DNA from: Calditrichota bacterium
GTDB lineage: Bacteria > Zixibacteria > MSB-5A5 > GN15 > FEB-12
Length of the DNA: 14,152 nucleotides
Assembly (NCBI GenBank): GCA_008501655.1
Contig: QQUK01000163.1
Location: 1 to 14,152 of the forward strand
Reading direction: 5' to 3'
Shown here: in pieces, positions 1 to 8,009 of the stretch
Layout: each line of letters starts with the position of its first letter
Numbering within the stretch: position 1 is the stretch's first letter
The notes under the pieces: generated by a model
What the model was told of the DNA's origin: nothing
Database searches by the model: none
The model's input: only the letters and a program-made list of their open reading frames with translations
Position numbers and translations under genes: made by a program

Positions 1-263
1 TTGGAATGGTTACAAGAGAAGCAATGGCATCAAGTCTACCGGTTATAGGGACGAACTCTGGGGGTACTCCGGAGATTATCGAAGATAACAAAACCGGTCT
101 GCTCTTTGAACCGGAAAATGCCCCGGACCTCGTGGAAAAATTGAAAATCCTTCTCGATTCTAAAGAAAAAAGAGAAGAACTTGCACAAGCTGCTAATAAA
201 GATGCGCTTGATAAGTATTCATACAAAACTCAGGTTTCCAATCTAAACTCTGTTCTGAATTAA
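1..263 (+). CDS. Glycosyltransferase family 4, C-terminal fragment
   Basis: Only the last 86 or so codons are in the window; the frame is open to the left edge, so the ATG at position 6 is internal and not the start. The fragment begins GMVTREAMASSLPVIGTN, continues with GGTPEII and ends with a TGLLFEP stretch and an amphipathic helix. This is the nucleotide-sugar-binding half of GT-B, family 4 glycosyltransferases; the Glu of the REAMA segment is the conserved EX7E-type Glu that contacts the donor. Such enzymes transfer a sugar from a nucleotide donor to a lipid or polysaccharide acceptor at the cytoplasmic face of the membrane. Substrate cannot be told from this fragment. It converges with the minus-strand chemoreceptor gene; the hairpin between them has its T-tract on the minus strand. 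Confidence 0.88.
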   Translation, partial: GMVTREAMASSLPVIGTNSGGTPEIIEDNKTGLLFEPENAPDLVEKLKILLDSKEKREELAQAANKDALDKYSYKTQVSNLNSVLN

Positions 264-267
264 TTAT

Positions 268-293
268 AAAAAAAAGGACGGCAAAGCCGTCCT
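268..293 (-). terminator. Rho-independent terminator of the first chemoreceptor gene
   Basis: AGGACGGC (275-282) and GCCGTCCT (286-293) form an 8-bp GC-rich stem with a 3-nt loop. Eight A residues at 268-275 become a T-tract on the minus strand directly after the stem. It lies just past the stop codon of the receptor that ends at 319. On the + strand no T-tract follows, so it probably does not serve the glycosyltransferase as an efficient terminator. Confidence 0.85.
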
Positions 294-318
294 GATAAAA
301 AATAATATTTATACGTAG

Positions 319-2049
319 TTAAAGTTGAAACTGTCCAACCATTTTCTTCAATGAATCCGCCTGTCGGTTTAAATCTTTGGCGGCATCGGATGATCTGGTT
401 GCCCCCGATGATGTCCGTGTTGTAACTTCTAAAATATCTTCAATATTTTTAGTGATCTCAGAGGCTGCTTTTGACTGCTGTTCCGAAGCAACTGCAATCT
501 GCTCAACCATATCCGAAACCTGTTGGGACATATTGACGATCTCTCTCAGCGAATCACCGGCGTTATCGGAAAGCTGTTTACCTTTGTCAACTTCCTGAAT
601 ACCCATTTCCATCGACTGGACAGCTTCGTTGGTTTCGTTTTGAATACCTTTGATCATCGATGTTATCTCGGATGTAGCCTTACCGGTTCGTTCGGCAAGT
701 TTGCGAACTTCATCAGCAACAACAGCAAAACCACGTCCTTGTTCACCGGCACGGGCAGCTTCAATAGCTGCGTTGAGTGCCAACAGATTTGTCTGGTCGG
801 CAATCTCATCAATTGTTGAAATAATAGCGCCAATCTGGTCAGCCGATGTTGCCAGCCGTGAGATAGATTCTGCTGACTCTCTGACAACTTTAGTAATATT
901 TATCATTCCGGAAATCGTCTGCTGTACAATATCCCCGCCTTTAGTTGCAGTATCCGATGCTGACTGAGAAGCCTTCGTCGCTTCGGTTGCATTAAACGAT
1001 GATTCTGTTATTGTTGCAGCCATCTCTTCAATTGATGCTGAGACAACATCAACCTGTTCTTTTTGATATTCAGCACCAACTGCCATTTCATCAGATGATT
1101 CCGTAATCTGTTTAACAGCTTTAACAAGTTCGTTGGCATTGATATTAATCTCAGTAATCATCTGGGAAAGATTCGATGTCATTGTTTTAAAGGCGATACC
1201 TAAAATATCTTTCTCAGATACCGGTTCTACATCCACAGTCAGATTGTTTGAAGATATTGCATTGGCTGCATGGGCAAGGTTCCGCATATACAGTATGAGA
1301 TCTTTTACAGCCTTACTTAATACCCCAAGTTCATCTTTTGAATGAATCGATATTTCCTGCTCAAGATCACCTTTTGATACTTCAACAGCAATATTGGTAA
1401 TCTCTGCTATTGAACTGGAAATTTTACGGGCTATAAAATATGCTGTACCGATTCCGAAGAGTATAGAGAGAATCCCGATTATGATCCCCATATAGATTGC
1501 ATTCGAAGTATTATTATCAATCTCCTGAATACTTGCATAAAAATCAGATTCTATATCAGAATAGTATTCTGTAAATGAAGTCTGAATCTGGGTAGCAAAT
1601 GCATCAAACTGTTTCTTTTTCTCAACACCGGTACTTTCTTCACTCAAGGCAAATGCCATAGTCATTGCCAGACCAACATCAAAGTAAGCTTGAAACGGTT
1701 CTCTTATTTTTTCCAATCTTTCCTGATTGTCCGGGTCTTTTGCAATCAGAGAATCAAGACGGGTATTAAATAAGTCCAGCTTCTCTTTAGCTTCGACGAT
1801 TCCCTCCGCATAAGCTACCATATCCCGCTTGGATGCTAAATCGATAAACCATTTCTGCATATTTTCAGAAAGAGCCATCATTTTGTTAGCTTCTTTGAGA
1901 AGCGGGTATTGTTCGTTTTTTGTTGTCTGAATTGAGGATTGGATCGTTTTAAAATTGGTGTAGTTATACAGGAAAAGTACTAAACCGACTAAAATGACCA
2001 GCCCGAAACCAACAAACAGTTTTATAGAAATTTTTAAATTGTTGAACAT
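319..2049 (-). CDS. Methyl-accepting chemotaxis protein, four-helix-bundle-type sensor
   Basis: A 576-residue transmembrane chemoreceptor. TM1 is at about residues 10-28 and TM2 at about 184-207. Between them lies a ~155-residue, helix-rich extracytoplasmic region of the 4HB_MCP kind. A HAMP domain follows (about 208-260), then a second HAMP-like stretch (about 262-305), then the long coiled-coil signalling domain. The hairpin tip that binds CheA and CheW is plain at about 430-446 (EAARAGEQGRGFAVVA). Methylation-helix segments rich in Glu/Gln/Ala flank it. The C terminus is QFQL with no CheR-docking pentapeptide. The ATG at 2049 is chosen because TM1 begins right after it; AGGA lies about 10 nt upstream. 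Signalling domain and hairpin are nearly the same as in the neighbouring receptor, so the pair look like paralogues with different sensors. Ligand unknown. Confidence 0.95.
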   Translation of the reverse strand: MFNNLKISIKLFVGFGLVILVGLVLFLYNYTNFKTIQSSIQTTKNEQYPLLKEANKMMALSENMQKWFIDLASKRDMVAYAEGIVEAKEKLDLFNTRLDSLIAKDPDNQERLEKIREPFQAYFDVGLAMTMAFALSEESTGVEKKKQFDAFATQIQTSFTEYYSDIESDFYASIQEIDNNTSNAIYMGIIIGILSILFGIGTAYFIARKISSSIAEITNIAVEVSKGDLEQEISIHSKDELGVLSKAVKDLILYMRNLAHAANAISSNNLTVDVEPVSEKDILGIAFKTMTSNLSQMITEININANELVKAVKQITESSDEMAVGAEYQKEQVDVVSASIEEMAATITESSFNATEATKASQSASDTATKGGDIVQQTISGMINITKVVRESAESISRLATSADQIGAIISTIDEIADQTNLLALNAAIEAARAGEQGRGFAVVADEVRKLAERTGKATSEITSMIKGIQNETNEAVQSMEMGIQEVDKGKQLSDNAGDSLREIVNMSQQVSDMVEQIAVASEQQSKAASEITKNIEDILEVTTRTSSGATRSSDAAKDLNRQADSLKKMVGQFQL

Positions 2050-2104
2050 ATGAGGTTATTCCTAAAATTAAATATTTCTGAATCGATGCTCTGCTATACA
2101 TTCT

Positions 2105-2131
2105 TTATCGGGCGTTTTTAAAAAATATTTG
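2105..2131 (-). promoter_or_regulatory. Candidate sigma-28 (FliA-type) promoter of the first chemoreceptor gene
   Basis: Read on the minus strand, CAAATATT (2131-2124), 11 nt, then CCCGATAA (2112-2105). The enterobacterial sigma-28 consensus is TAAAGTTT-N11-GCCGATAA, so 12 of 16 positions agree and the diagnostic CCGATAA core is exact. It lies about 55 nt before the ATG at 2049. Chemoreceptor genes are commonly in the flagellar late regulon, which supports the call; no sigma factor gene is visible here. Confidence 0.5.
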
Positions 2132-2188
2132 CTGGTTGATAAAAAAATATTCAGAATATTATAAATAGGTAACCTGTTGTTTGTAAAT

Positions 2189-2232
2189 GAGTAAAGCGAA
2201 AAGGAGACTGTTTAAAGTCTCCTTTTTTACTC
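2189..2232 (-). terminator. Hairpin terminator after the second chemoreceptor gene
   Basis: AAAAGGAGACT (2199-2209) pairs with AGTCTCCTTTT (2216-2226) to give an 11-bp stem with a 6-nt loop; GAGTAAA (2189-2195) and TTTACTC (2226-2232) can lengthen it across a small bulge. It begins about 14 nt past the stop at 2246. The minus-strand T-run is only four long before CGCTT, while the + strand reading has six T, so it may work in both directions. The only gene it can serve is the receptor that ends at 2246. Confidence 0.7.
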
Positions 2233-2245
2233 GTGATTTTACATA

Positions 2246-4378
2246 TTAGATCTTAAACTGCTCGACCATTGTTTTTAATCCTTCAGCCTGACGGTTCAGC
2301 TGTTCTGCAGCAGCAGCTGATTGTTGAGCGCCGGTTGAAGTCTCTCTGGTAACTGTTGCTATTGATTCTATATTCTGTGAAATCTGTTCAGCAGCAGTAG
2401 ATTGTTCTTCAGATGCTGTGGCTATCTGCTGAATCATATTCATTACCAATTCAGACATTGTAACAATTTCACTTAAGGAATTACCGGCTTTATCTGTCAA
2501 CTCTCTTCCTTTGTCAACTTCCTGAATTCCGGATTCCATTGATTGAACGGCTTCTTCAGTCTGTGACTGAATACCTTGAATCATATCAGTAATTTCAGAT
2601 GTAGCTTTACCGGTACGTTCGGCAAGTTTCCGCACTTCATCAGCCACAACAGCAAATCCGCGACCCTGCTCACCGGCACGGGCAGCTTCGATTGCTGCAT
2701 TAAGTGCCAACAGATTTGTTTGGTCGGCAATATCATCAATAACAGCAATAATTTCACCGATCTGGTCAGCTGACTGAGATAATTTAGTGATTGATTCAGC
2801 AGACTGTCTGACTGTGGAAGCGATATTCTGCATACCGGATATAGTATCCGAAACAATCTGACCGCCATCGGTTGCTGTCTTCGATGCTGAACTGGAGCTT
2901 TCACTCGCTTCAGATGCATTTTTTGATGACTCAACAATAGTAGCTGCCATCTCTTCAACCGCTGTTGAAACCTGATTTACCTGATTTGTCTGCTCTTCAG
3001 CACCACGGGACATCTGTTCCGATGATGATGCTATCTCAGTTGCAGCAGAAACCAATTCATTTGTATTCGTTGTTAAATCCGCAATCATTGCCCGAAGATT
3101 TGTATTCATCAATTTAAAAGAATTACCCAATACATCGTTTTCAGATTTAGGAGTAACAGTACGGGTCAAATCGTTTTTAGCAATCGCTTCTGATATTCCG
3201 GCAAGTTCCTGAATATATGCAATCAGATTTTCAAAAGATTTAGCAAGCATACCGACTTCATCTTTTGATTTAATTTTTCCGATATCCTGATTAACATCAC
3301 CAAGAGCAATACCCTCGGCACACTTTGCCATCTGTGAAATAGGTTTAGAAATCATTCTGGCAATAAAAAGTCCAAAACCAACAGCCAATAATACTCCTAT
3401 AATAATCGAGATAATAATCAGTGTATCAGCAAAAGTAACAGCGTTATCACCGGCTTCCTGAGATTCTTTTGCTCCTTGTTTGATGTCTGTTACAAGATTA
3501 TCTAATACTGCAATCATATTGTTAAAAGTAGGGTTAAGAGCACTTTCTTCAATCTCAATCATTTTATCATAATATGCACTGGATTTATCAGCTTCCGGCT
3601 GCATTGTGTTTTGTAATATTGCTATTATCTGGTTCATCGAAGGAATTGATACATCTTCAAAAACCTGCTTCGCTTTTTTCTTCTGGATAGCACCGGTACC
3701 TTGAGCAAATATATCTTGGATAGTTTCCCCGGATTTATGCAGATCATCATGGTATGATTTTACAGTAGTAAATGCTTCTTTAATAACTTCATTTTCTAAG
3801 TCATAACTTTCAATCCATTGTCCAAGTGCACATTTGGTCGGGTCAAGCTGCCCTTTAAACTCATAACCCTCTACTACTGTTTCACTTAATAAAAGTATCC
3901 AGCCTCGGTGTGCGGATTCAATGTTTTTAATATCATATTTTACTTGGGCTGGATTACGTATTCCTGTTTCATCAAGTTTTTTTGAATATTCTAAAAATTC
4001 ATTGTTGGCTGCTGCAAATTGTTCAAAAGCAGTTTGGAAATCTGTGAACAGTTTTTTTTCATTATTATTCATAATAACTGTTTGAAACTGTTTAGACTCT
4101 TCAGAAACCTCTGCAAATCTTTCATCAATTTCAGCATAAAATTGTTGTGCTTCCGAAGTTTTAACTAGTGGATTTAACAATTCCATCTCGTTTTTAGCAA
4201 CATCACCGATAACTGCATCAATTGTTAACAGAGCTTCTACAGCAGGTAGTCTTTTATTTCCGACTTCATCTAATGAGCTGTTTACATTCGCGATTCCAAT
4301 CCATCCAACTATGCCAATTACAAAACATATAGCGGCAACTATCATGAATGAACCGATTAATTTTTGTTGTAATTTCAT
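2246..4378 (-). CDS. Methyl-accepting chemotaxis protein with a CZB zinc-binding domain in its sensor region
   Basis: With the ATG at 4378 the protein has 710 residues. That ATG is preceded by AAAGGAGA at good spacing and places TM1 at about residues 6-28; a longer frame from a TTG at 4432 has no ribosome site and adds a charged tail before TM1, so it is rejected. TM2 is at about 318-341, HAMP at about 343-395, a second HAMP-like stretch to about 440, and the signalling hairpin tip at about 562-578. The extracytoplasmic part is about 290 residues, twice that of the neighbour. Residues ~150-225 match the chemoreceptor zinc-binding (CZB) pattern: H157 and W160 (HRGW), C183 (CALGQW), H210 and H214 (YHDDLH). 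CZB domains are known to bind zinc through three His and one Cys and to sense zinc or oxidants. The C terminus QFKI has no CheR pentapeptide. Confidence 0.94.
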   Translation of the reverse strand: MKLQQKLIGSFMIVAAICFVIGIVGWIGIANVNSSLDEVGNKRLPAVEALLTIDAVIGDVAKNEMELLNPLVKTSEAQQFYAEIDERFAEVSEESKQFQTVIMNNNEKKLFTDFQTAFEQFAAANNEFLEYSKKLDETGIRNPAQVKYDIKNIESAHRGWILLLSETVVEGYEFKGQLDPTKCALGQWIESYDLENEVIKEAFTTVKSYHDDLHKSGETIQDIFAQGTGAIQKKKAKQVFEDVSIPSMNQIIAILQNTMQPEADKSSAYYDKMIEIEESALNPTFNNMIAVLDNLVTDIKQGAKESQEAGDNAVTFADTLIIISIIIGVLLAVGFGLFIARMISKPISQMAKCAEGIALGDVNQDIGKIKSKDEVGMLAKSFENLIAYIQELAGISEAIAKNDLTRTVTPKSENDVLGNSFKLMNTNLRAMIADLTTNTNELVSAATEIASSSEQMSRGAEEQTNQVNQVSTAVEEMAATIVESSKNASEASESSSSASKTATDGGQIVSDTISGMQNIASTVRQSAESITKLSQSADQIGEIIAVIDDIADQTNLLALNAAIEAARAGEQGRGFAVVADEVRKLAERTGKATSEITDMIQGIQSQTEEAVQSMESGIQEVDKGRELTDKAGNSLSEIVTMSELVMNMIQQIATASEEQSTAAEQISQNIESIATVTRETSTGAQQSAAAAEQLNRQAEGLKTMVEQFKI

Positions 4379-4422
4379 GTAAATCTCCTTTTTCAACTGA
4401 TCCCTTTTGGATCTCAGATTAA

Positions 4423-4449
4423 TAATCGACAAAAGAGTAGATTTACTTA
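4423..4449 (-). promoter_or_regulatory. Weak sigma-28-like site upstream of the second chemoreceptor gene
   Basis: On the minus strand, TAAGTAAA (4449-4442), 11 nt, GTCGATTA (4430-4423). The -10 part agrees with GCCGATAA at 6 of 8 positions and the -35 at 3 of 8. The position, about 45 nt before the ATG at 4378, is right and parallels the site before the other receptor gene. The surrounding 176 bp are so AT-rich that a chance match or a sigma-70 promoter is equally possible. I see no clear terminator for the upstream operon in this gap. Confidence 0.25.
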
Positions 4450-4554
4450 ATATAAATGGATAAAAAAATCTAATATAGAATGTATAATTTTATTGAAAAA
4501 ACGCAGATTTCGATATTTTTAAAGAAAAATAATAGAAAAAAAACTGATTAACTT

Positions 4555-7056
4555 TTAATTTTCCTGAAATTGTTTTACCAAATCAAGATATTTGCTCAAC
4601 AATGCATCACAACGTTCAGGTGTATTTGCTTCCGTAGAAAAATTAAATGATGCTTTATGTCTATCCGGAGTAATCAGAATCCAGCCGTCATCTTCAAATA
4701 TTTTCACACCGTCAATCAACTGACGTTCACTATTATGTGTATTTTCCATCAGTTTTCTCATGACAGTCCCTTTTTTTGCCCAGGGACAGGGAATAGAACT
4801 GCTTTTATGACAGTATTCAGCATATTTTCCGCGAAGTTCAGATAAACGGCTGTTTGTTTTAGCCATCATCTCAAGAATTTTTATGGTACCGTACATTGCA
4901 TCAGCCCCATGCTGGAATCCGGGGAAGATAAATCCGCCTCGGGTACCACCGACAAAACCGGCTATCTCTTTCTGGTAGATATCCATCATAGCAAAATGAT
5001 CGTTCCCGATCCATACAACCTCAGCACCATACTGCGATGCTATTTTTTCAACACCGACCGATGCTGATACAGGTACCGCAAGTTTTTTACAATCATGGGT
5101 CTGCATAAACAGATCCGTTACCAACAATAACAAGAGCTGACTATCTATCGGAATACCTTCATCATCTATGACAATCAGTTTTTCGGCTGCAGGATTGAGA
5201 ATAAAACCGACATCAGCATGAAGCGATTTAACTATCGTGGATAACTGTACAATCGACTGCGCCTGTTCTTTACCACTGGTGGAAAATTTACGGGGATTCA
5301 ATGATGCGTTTAATTCAATGGCGGAAATACCAAACTGACTGAACAATGTAGGGAAAATCTGGCTTGATGAACCGTTGGAATGATCGAGTACAATTTTAAA
5401 TCCGGCTGAGAGAATAGTATCGATATCAAAATTCTGTAAAAATGCCCGCCGGTAATTTTCAAACGGGAATATCGGATTCTCAAGATGTCCGATCTCATCC
5501 AGCGATGCCCGCTTAAAATCTTCACCAAAATACATACGTTCAACTTTTTTAGTAGCAGAAGTAGGCAGGTCCAGACCTTTACCGTCAAAAAATATCATAT
5601 CAATCTCACGGTAGTCATCCGGATTATGCCGGATATAAATTCCCGCAGAATAATGACCGTTCTTCAGACAATGTCTGACTATCGGTACCGGCATAGTCTC
5701 AATATCAGACACATTGACACCGCTTGCCAGAAGTCCCGCAATAAGGGCTCGTTTCAGTAATCGTGATGTATCCGAGGCATCTCTGCTGGTTATTACTTCA
5801 CTGTTATCCGGAAGGTACGCTCCAAAAGCAGCCCCGAGATTTACCGCCATCTCAGGTGTAATCTCGGTTAATGCAAGACCGGTAATCTTGGCATCGGTGA
5901 ACAATTCCCGATTCCATTTCTCTCCCCATACCATCGATGATGAAACCGTTGCACCTTCATCGACTATTTTCCCAGGCCAGATTTTGCAGTTTGCCTTGAC
6001 TGTTACCTGCGGTCCTATTTTGCAATCATCGGAAATAATGACTTTATCTAAAAGCTGTACATCGTTGCCTAATTCTGAATTGGAGCCGATAATCGCTGAA
6101 TTAATCTGTGCATGAGAACCAATCTGATTTCCAGCCCAGATTATTGAATCATTTATTTCTGATTCAACACCGATCTTACTCAGGTTGCCGATAACGCAGT
6201 TACGAAGTTTCGTTCCATCTTCCACAATTACGTTATTACCTAATACAACTTTGCCGCTCAGTTTTACATTATCTCCAATCGTAACATTTTCACCACGATA
6301 CAGTGTGTAATCTTCATTTTTTTCGATGTTGAGTTTTAATTCTAAATCAACGGTCCCTGCAAAAAAATCTATGTGGACATTCTGATACTCATCAACATTC
6401 CCAATATCTTTCCAGTAACCTTCGGTGATTTTTCCATACAGTCCCATACCATCAGCAAGCATCTTAGGGTAGAGATTTTGTGAAAAATCAAAATTTGCTT
6501 TATCAGGGATAAGATTCACCGCCTGTGGTTCAAGAATATAAACACCGGTGTTAATCGTATCTGAAAAAGCTTCACCCCAGGTCGGTTTTTCAAGAAAACG
6601 GTCAATTCTGCCGTCCTCGGTTGTAATAACAATTCCATAGGCAAGCGGATTTTCAACACGGGTTAACAGAAGGGTCGCATCAGCGTTTTTGTCGTTATGC
6701 CATTTGATTGCTTCGGTCAGATTAAAATCGGTAATCAAATCACCGGAGATAATTATTATCGGTTCATCACAATGCCCTACTGCATATTTTACCGCACCGG
6801 CTGTTCCATAGTCATCCTCAGGCTTGGCATAACTCATTGTAACTCCAAACTGAGAGCCATCCTTAAAATGATTTTTAATCTTATCAGCCTGAAAATATAA
6901 AACGGAAGTGATATCTGTTATATTATGTTTGAGTAAAAGCGAAACAACATGTTCCATAATCGGAATATTTGCTATCGGAACCATCGGTTTGGGAGTATGA
7001 ATTGTCAAAGGTCTCAGCCGGGTGCCGAAACCGCCTGCCATGATTATCGCTTTCAT
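4555..7056 (-). CDS. Sugar-1-phosphate nucleotidyltransferase / degenerate phosphomannomutase fusion (GDP-mannose pyrophosphorylase-like)
   Basis: An 833-residue three-part protein. Residues 1-235 are a sugar-nucleotide pyrophosphorylase: MAGGFGTRLRPLT signature (6-18), PKPM (22-25), SGD with metal Asp (104-106), FLEKP (154-158) and NTG (169-171). Residues ~250-385 are left-handed beta-helix hexapeptide repeats. Residues ~400-833 have the fold order of phosphomannomutase but not its active site: the phosphoserine motif TASHNP reads YIRHNP (R476 for Ser), the metal loop DPDGDR reads NPAAEK (621-626), the sugar loop reads GGTRGG (703-708) and the phosphate loop RPSGTEP reads TPDRHKA (796-802). 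The first domain should make GDP-mannose or a related NDP-sugar in the cytoplasm; the second is probably structural or regulatory. Same-size fusions are known in several phyla. It is the last gene of the operon, 12 nt after the HAD gene; AGG lies 6-8 nt before the ATG. Exact nucleotide and sugar are uncertain. Confidence 0.88.
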   Translation of the reverse strand: MKAIIMAGGFGTRLRPLTIHTPKPMVPIANIPIMEHVVSLLLKHNITDITSVLYFQADKIKNHFKDGSQFGVTMSYAKPEDDYGTAGAVKYAVGHCDEPIIIISGDLITDFNLTEAIKWHNDKNADATLLLTRVENPLAYGIVITTEDGRIDRFLEKPTWGEAFSDTINTGVYILEPQAVNLIPDKANFDFSQNLYPKMLADGMGLYGKITEGYWKDIGNVDEYQNVHIDFFAGTVDLELKLNIEKNEDYTLYRGENVTIGDNVKLSGKVVLGNNVIVEDGTKLRNCVIGNLSKIGVESEINDSIIWAGNQIGSHAQINSAIIGSNSELGNDVQLLDKVIISDDCKIGPQVTVKANCKIWPGKIVDEGATVSSSMVWGEKWNRELFTDAKITGLALTEITPEMAVNLGAAFGAYLPDNSEVITSRDASDTSRLLKRALIAGLLASGVNVSDIETMPVPIVRHCLKNGHYSAGIYIRHNPDDYREIDMIFFDGKGLDLPTSATKKVERMYFGEDFKRASLDEIGHLENPIFPFENYRRAFLQNFDIDTILSAGFKIVLDHSNGSSSQIFPTLFSQFGISAIELNASLNPRKFSTSGKEQAQSIVQLSTIVKSLHADVGFILNPAAEKLIVIDDEGIPIDSQLLLLLVTDLFMQTHDCKKLAVPVSASVGVEKIASQYGAEVVWIGNDHFAMMDIYQKEIAGFVGGTRGGFIFPGFQHGADAMYGTIKILEMMAKTNSRLSELRGKYAEYCHKSSSIPCPWAKKGTVMRKLMENTHNSERQLIDGVKIFEDDGWILITPDRHKASFNFSTEANTPERCDALLSKYLDLVKQFQEN

Positions 7057-7068
7057 AGTAACCTGTCT

Positions 7069-7728
7069 CTATCGTGTTATAAGTTGCATTTCATTTAACT
7101 TAATTATTATATCATCAAACGTCTTGTATGTAAAGTAGTCTATCTTTTTTTCATCACAAAAAATTTTCAAATCTTTTTTGGCAAACAGAATATCAGCCTC
7201 TTTTGCAGCACAGACATCGGAATAACCATCACCAATAAAAATGACTTTTGTTTCTTCAGTCTGTAAATTCCGAAACTTCTGTATTACTTCACCTTTACAA
7301 ATACCGCAACGTTCACATGATTCATTTTCATGGTCAAATGTAATCCGTACAGTATTGTTTACCAGCTCACTTTTGTTTGCCATAAAAGTTAAGTTATCAT
7401 GTCCGCTTTTAGTCAACAGATGTCGGATATAAAAATCAAGGCCGTCAGATACAATCGTCAGGGGAATATTATCACGATTGCATATAAATGCAAATTCATC
7501 AAAATAATCATCTATACCGATTTTATCGATAAATGCCAGTATTTCATCAGCTGGAGCATCGACCATAGCTGCTTCAGCCAGCAGGCAATCACGGGTTGAC
7601 ATCTTTCCGCTTTTCCAGTCAGGGAGAAGCGCATCATTTTTACCACCTGAAAAATGATGAAAAAGAGAATAACCGACATCTCGTTTTGATATCGTGCCGT
7701 CAAAATCAGAAAAAACTGCTAATTTCAT
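7069..7728 (-). CDS. HAD-superfamily phosphatase, MtnX/phosphoserine phosphatase-like
   Basis: A 219-residue cytoplasmic HAD hydrolase with all four motifs: FSDFDGT with nucleophile D8 and acid/base D10; VSDG with S94; K145 in CGICKG; GDGYSD (166-171) with the metal-binding Asp residues. Residues ~15-75 form the small helical C1-type cap. The CERCGICK segment (C138, C141, C144) before the motif III lysine resembles the Cys-rich stretch of Bacillus MtnX, the 2-hydroxy-3-keto-5-methylthiopentenyl-1-phosphate phosphatase of methionine salvage. No other methionine salvage gene is near, so that substrate is doubtful; inositol phosphate or a sugar phosphate would fit the neighbours better, which is only inference. 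The ATG overlaps the stop of the upstream gene (ATGA), and the next gene starts 12 nt downstream. Confidence 0.85.
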   Translation of the reverse strand: MKLAVFSDFDGTISKRDVGYSLFHHFSGGKNDALLPDWKSGKMSTRDCLLAEAAMVDAPADEILAFIDKIGIDDYFDEFAFICNRDNIPLTIVSDGLDFYIRHLLTKSGHDNLTFMANKSELVNNTVRITFDHENESCERCGICKGEVIQKFRNLQTEETKVIFIGDGYSDVCAAKEADILFAKKDLKIFCDEKKIDYFTYKTFDDIIIKLNEMQLITR

Positions 7729-8009
7729 ATATATACTTTCATCAGTACAATTATCAAAAGAACTACAATTGTAGTATACGATAGATACATATATTTTTGT
7801 AGTTCAAGTTTCCGGAAATGTTCCGCTATTAAAATCAGTTTAAAAAATGTTATCGCAAGGGTGAAAACGATAGCGTAAAAAGCTAAATCGATGCCGGCTT
7901 CAACTCCCAGAAGCTCAAGTAAAACAACAACAGAAAAGAGTACAAATAGTATATACCAGCAAACTTTCTGATACCGGATTAAGGCTGAAAATCTATTGTT
8001 GTTTATCAT
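7725..8009 (-). CDS. Small three-helix membrane protein of unknown function
   Basis: A 94-residue hydrophobic protein with three likely membrane spans at about residues 17-35, 41-61 and 74-92. The loop between spans 2 and 3 is charged (AEHFRKLELQK), and the N terminus is basic, suggesting N-in topology. Layout is loosely like the subunit IV family of haem-copper oxidases (a span ending in an acidic/His/Arg loop), but there is no oxidase gene nearby and I do not claim homology. It overlaps the TauE/SafE-like gene and the HAD gene by 4 bp on each side, so it is translationally coupled and very likely a real gene. The preceding transporter gene makes a membrane partner plausible. Confidence 0.8.
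   Translation of the reverse strand: MINNNRFSALIRYQKVCWYILFVLFSVVVLLELLGVEAGIDLAFYAIVFTLAITFFKLILIAEHFRKLELQKYMYLSYTTIVVLLIIVLMKVYI

Noticed and set aside
377..1345. Open frames on the + strand across the first chemoreceptor
   Set aside because: They are antisense shadows of a clear coding gene, with low-complexity translations and no ribosome sites.
4379..4432. Longer start (TTG at 4432) for the second chemoreceptor
   Set aside because: No ribosome-binding site before it, while ATG at 4378 has AAAGGAGA at good spacing and starts just before TM1 like its paralogue.
4379..4554. Terminator after the nucleotidyltransferase fusion
   Set aside because: There are long T-runs on the minus strand but I could find no stable stem before them.
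4555..7056. Fusion as an inositol-1-phosphate cytidylyltransferase
   Set aside because: Tempting because of the ino1 neighbour, but the N-terminal domain, hexapeptide repeats and PMM-like half together match the GDP-mannose pyrophosphorylase-type fusion; no CDP-alcohol transferase domain is present.
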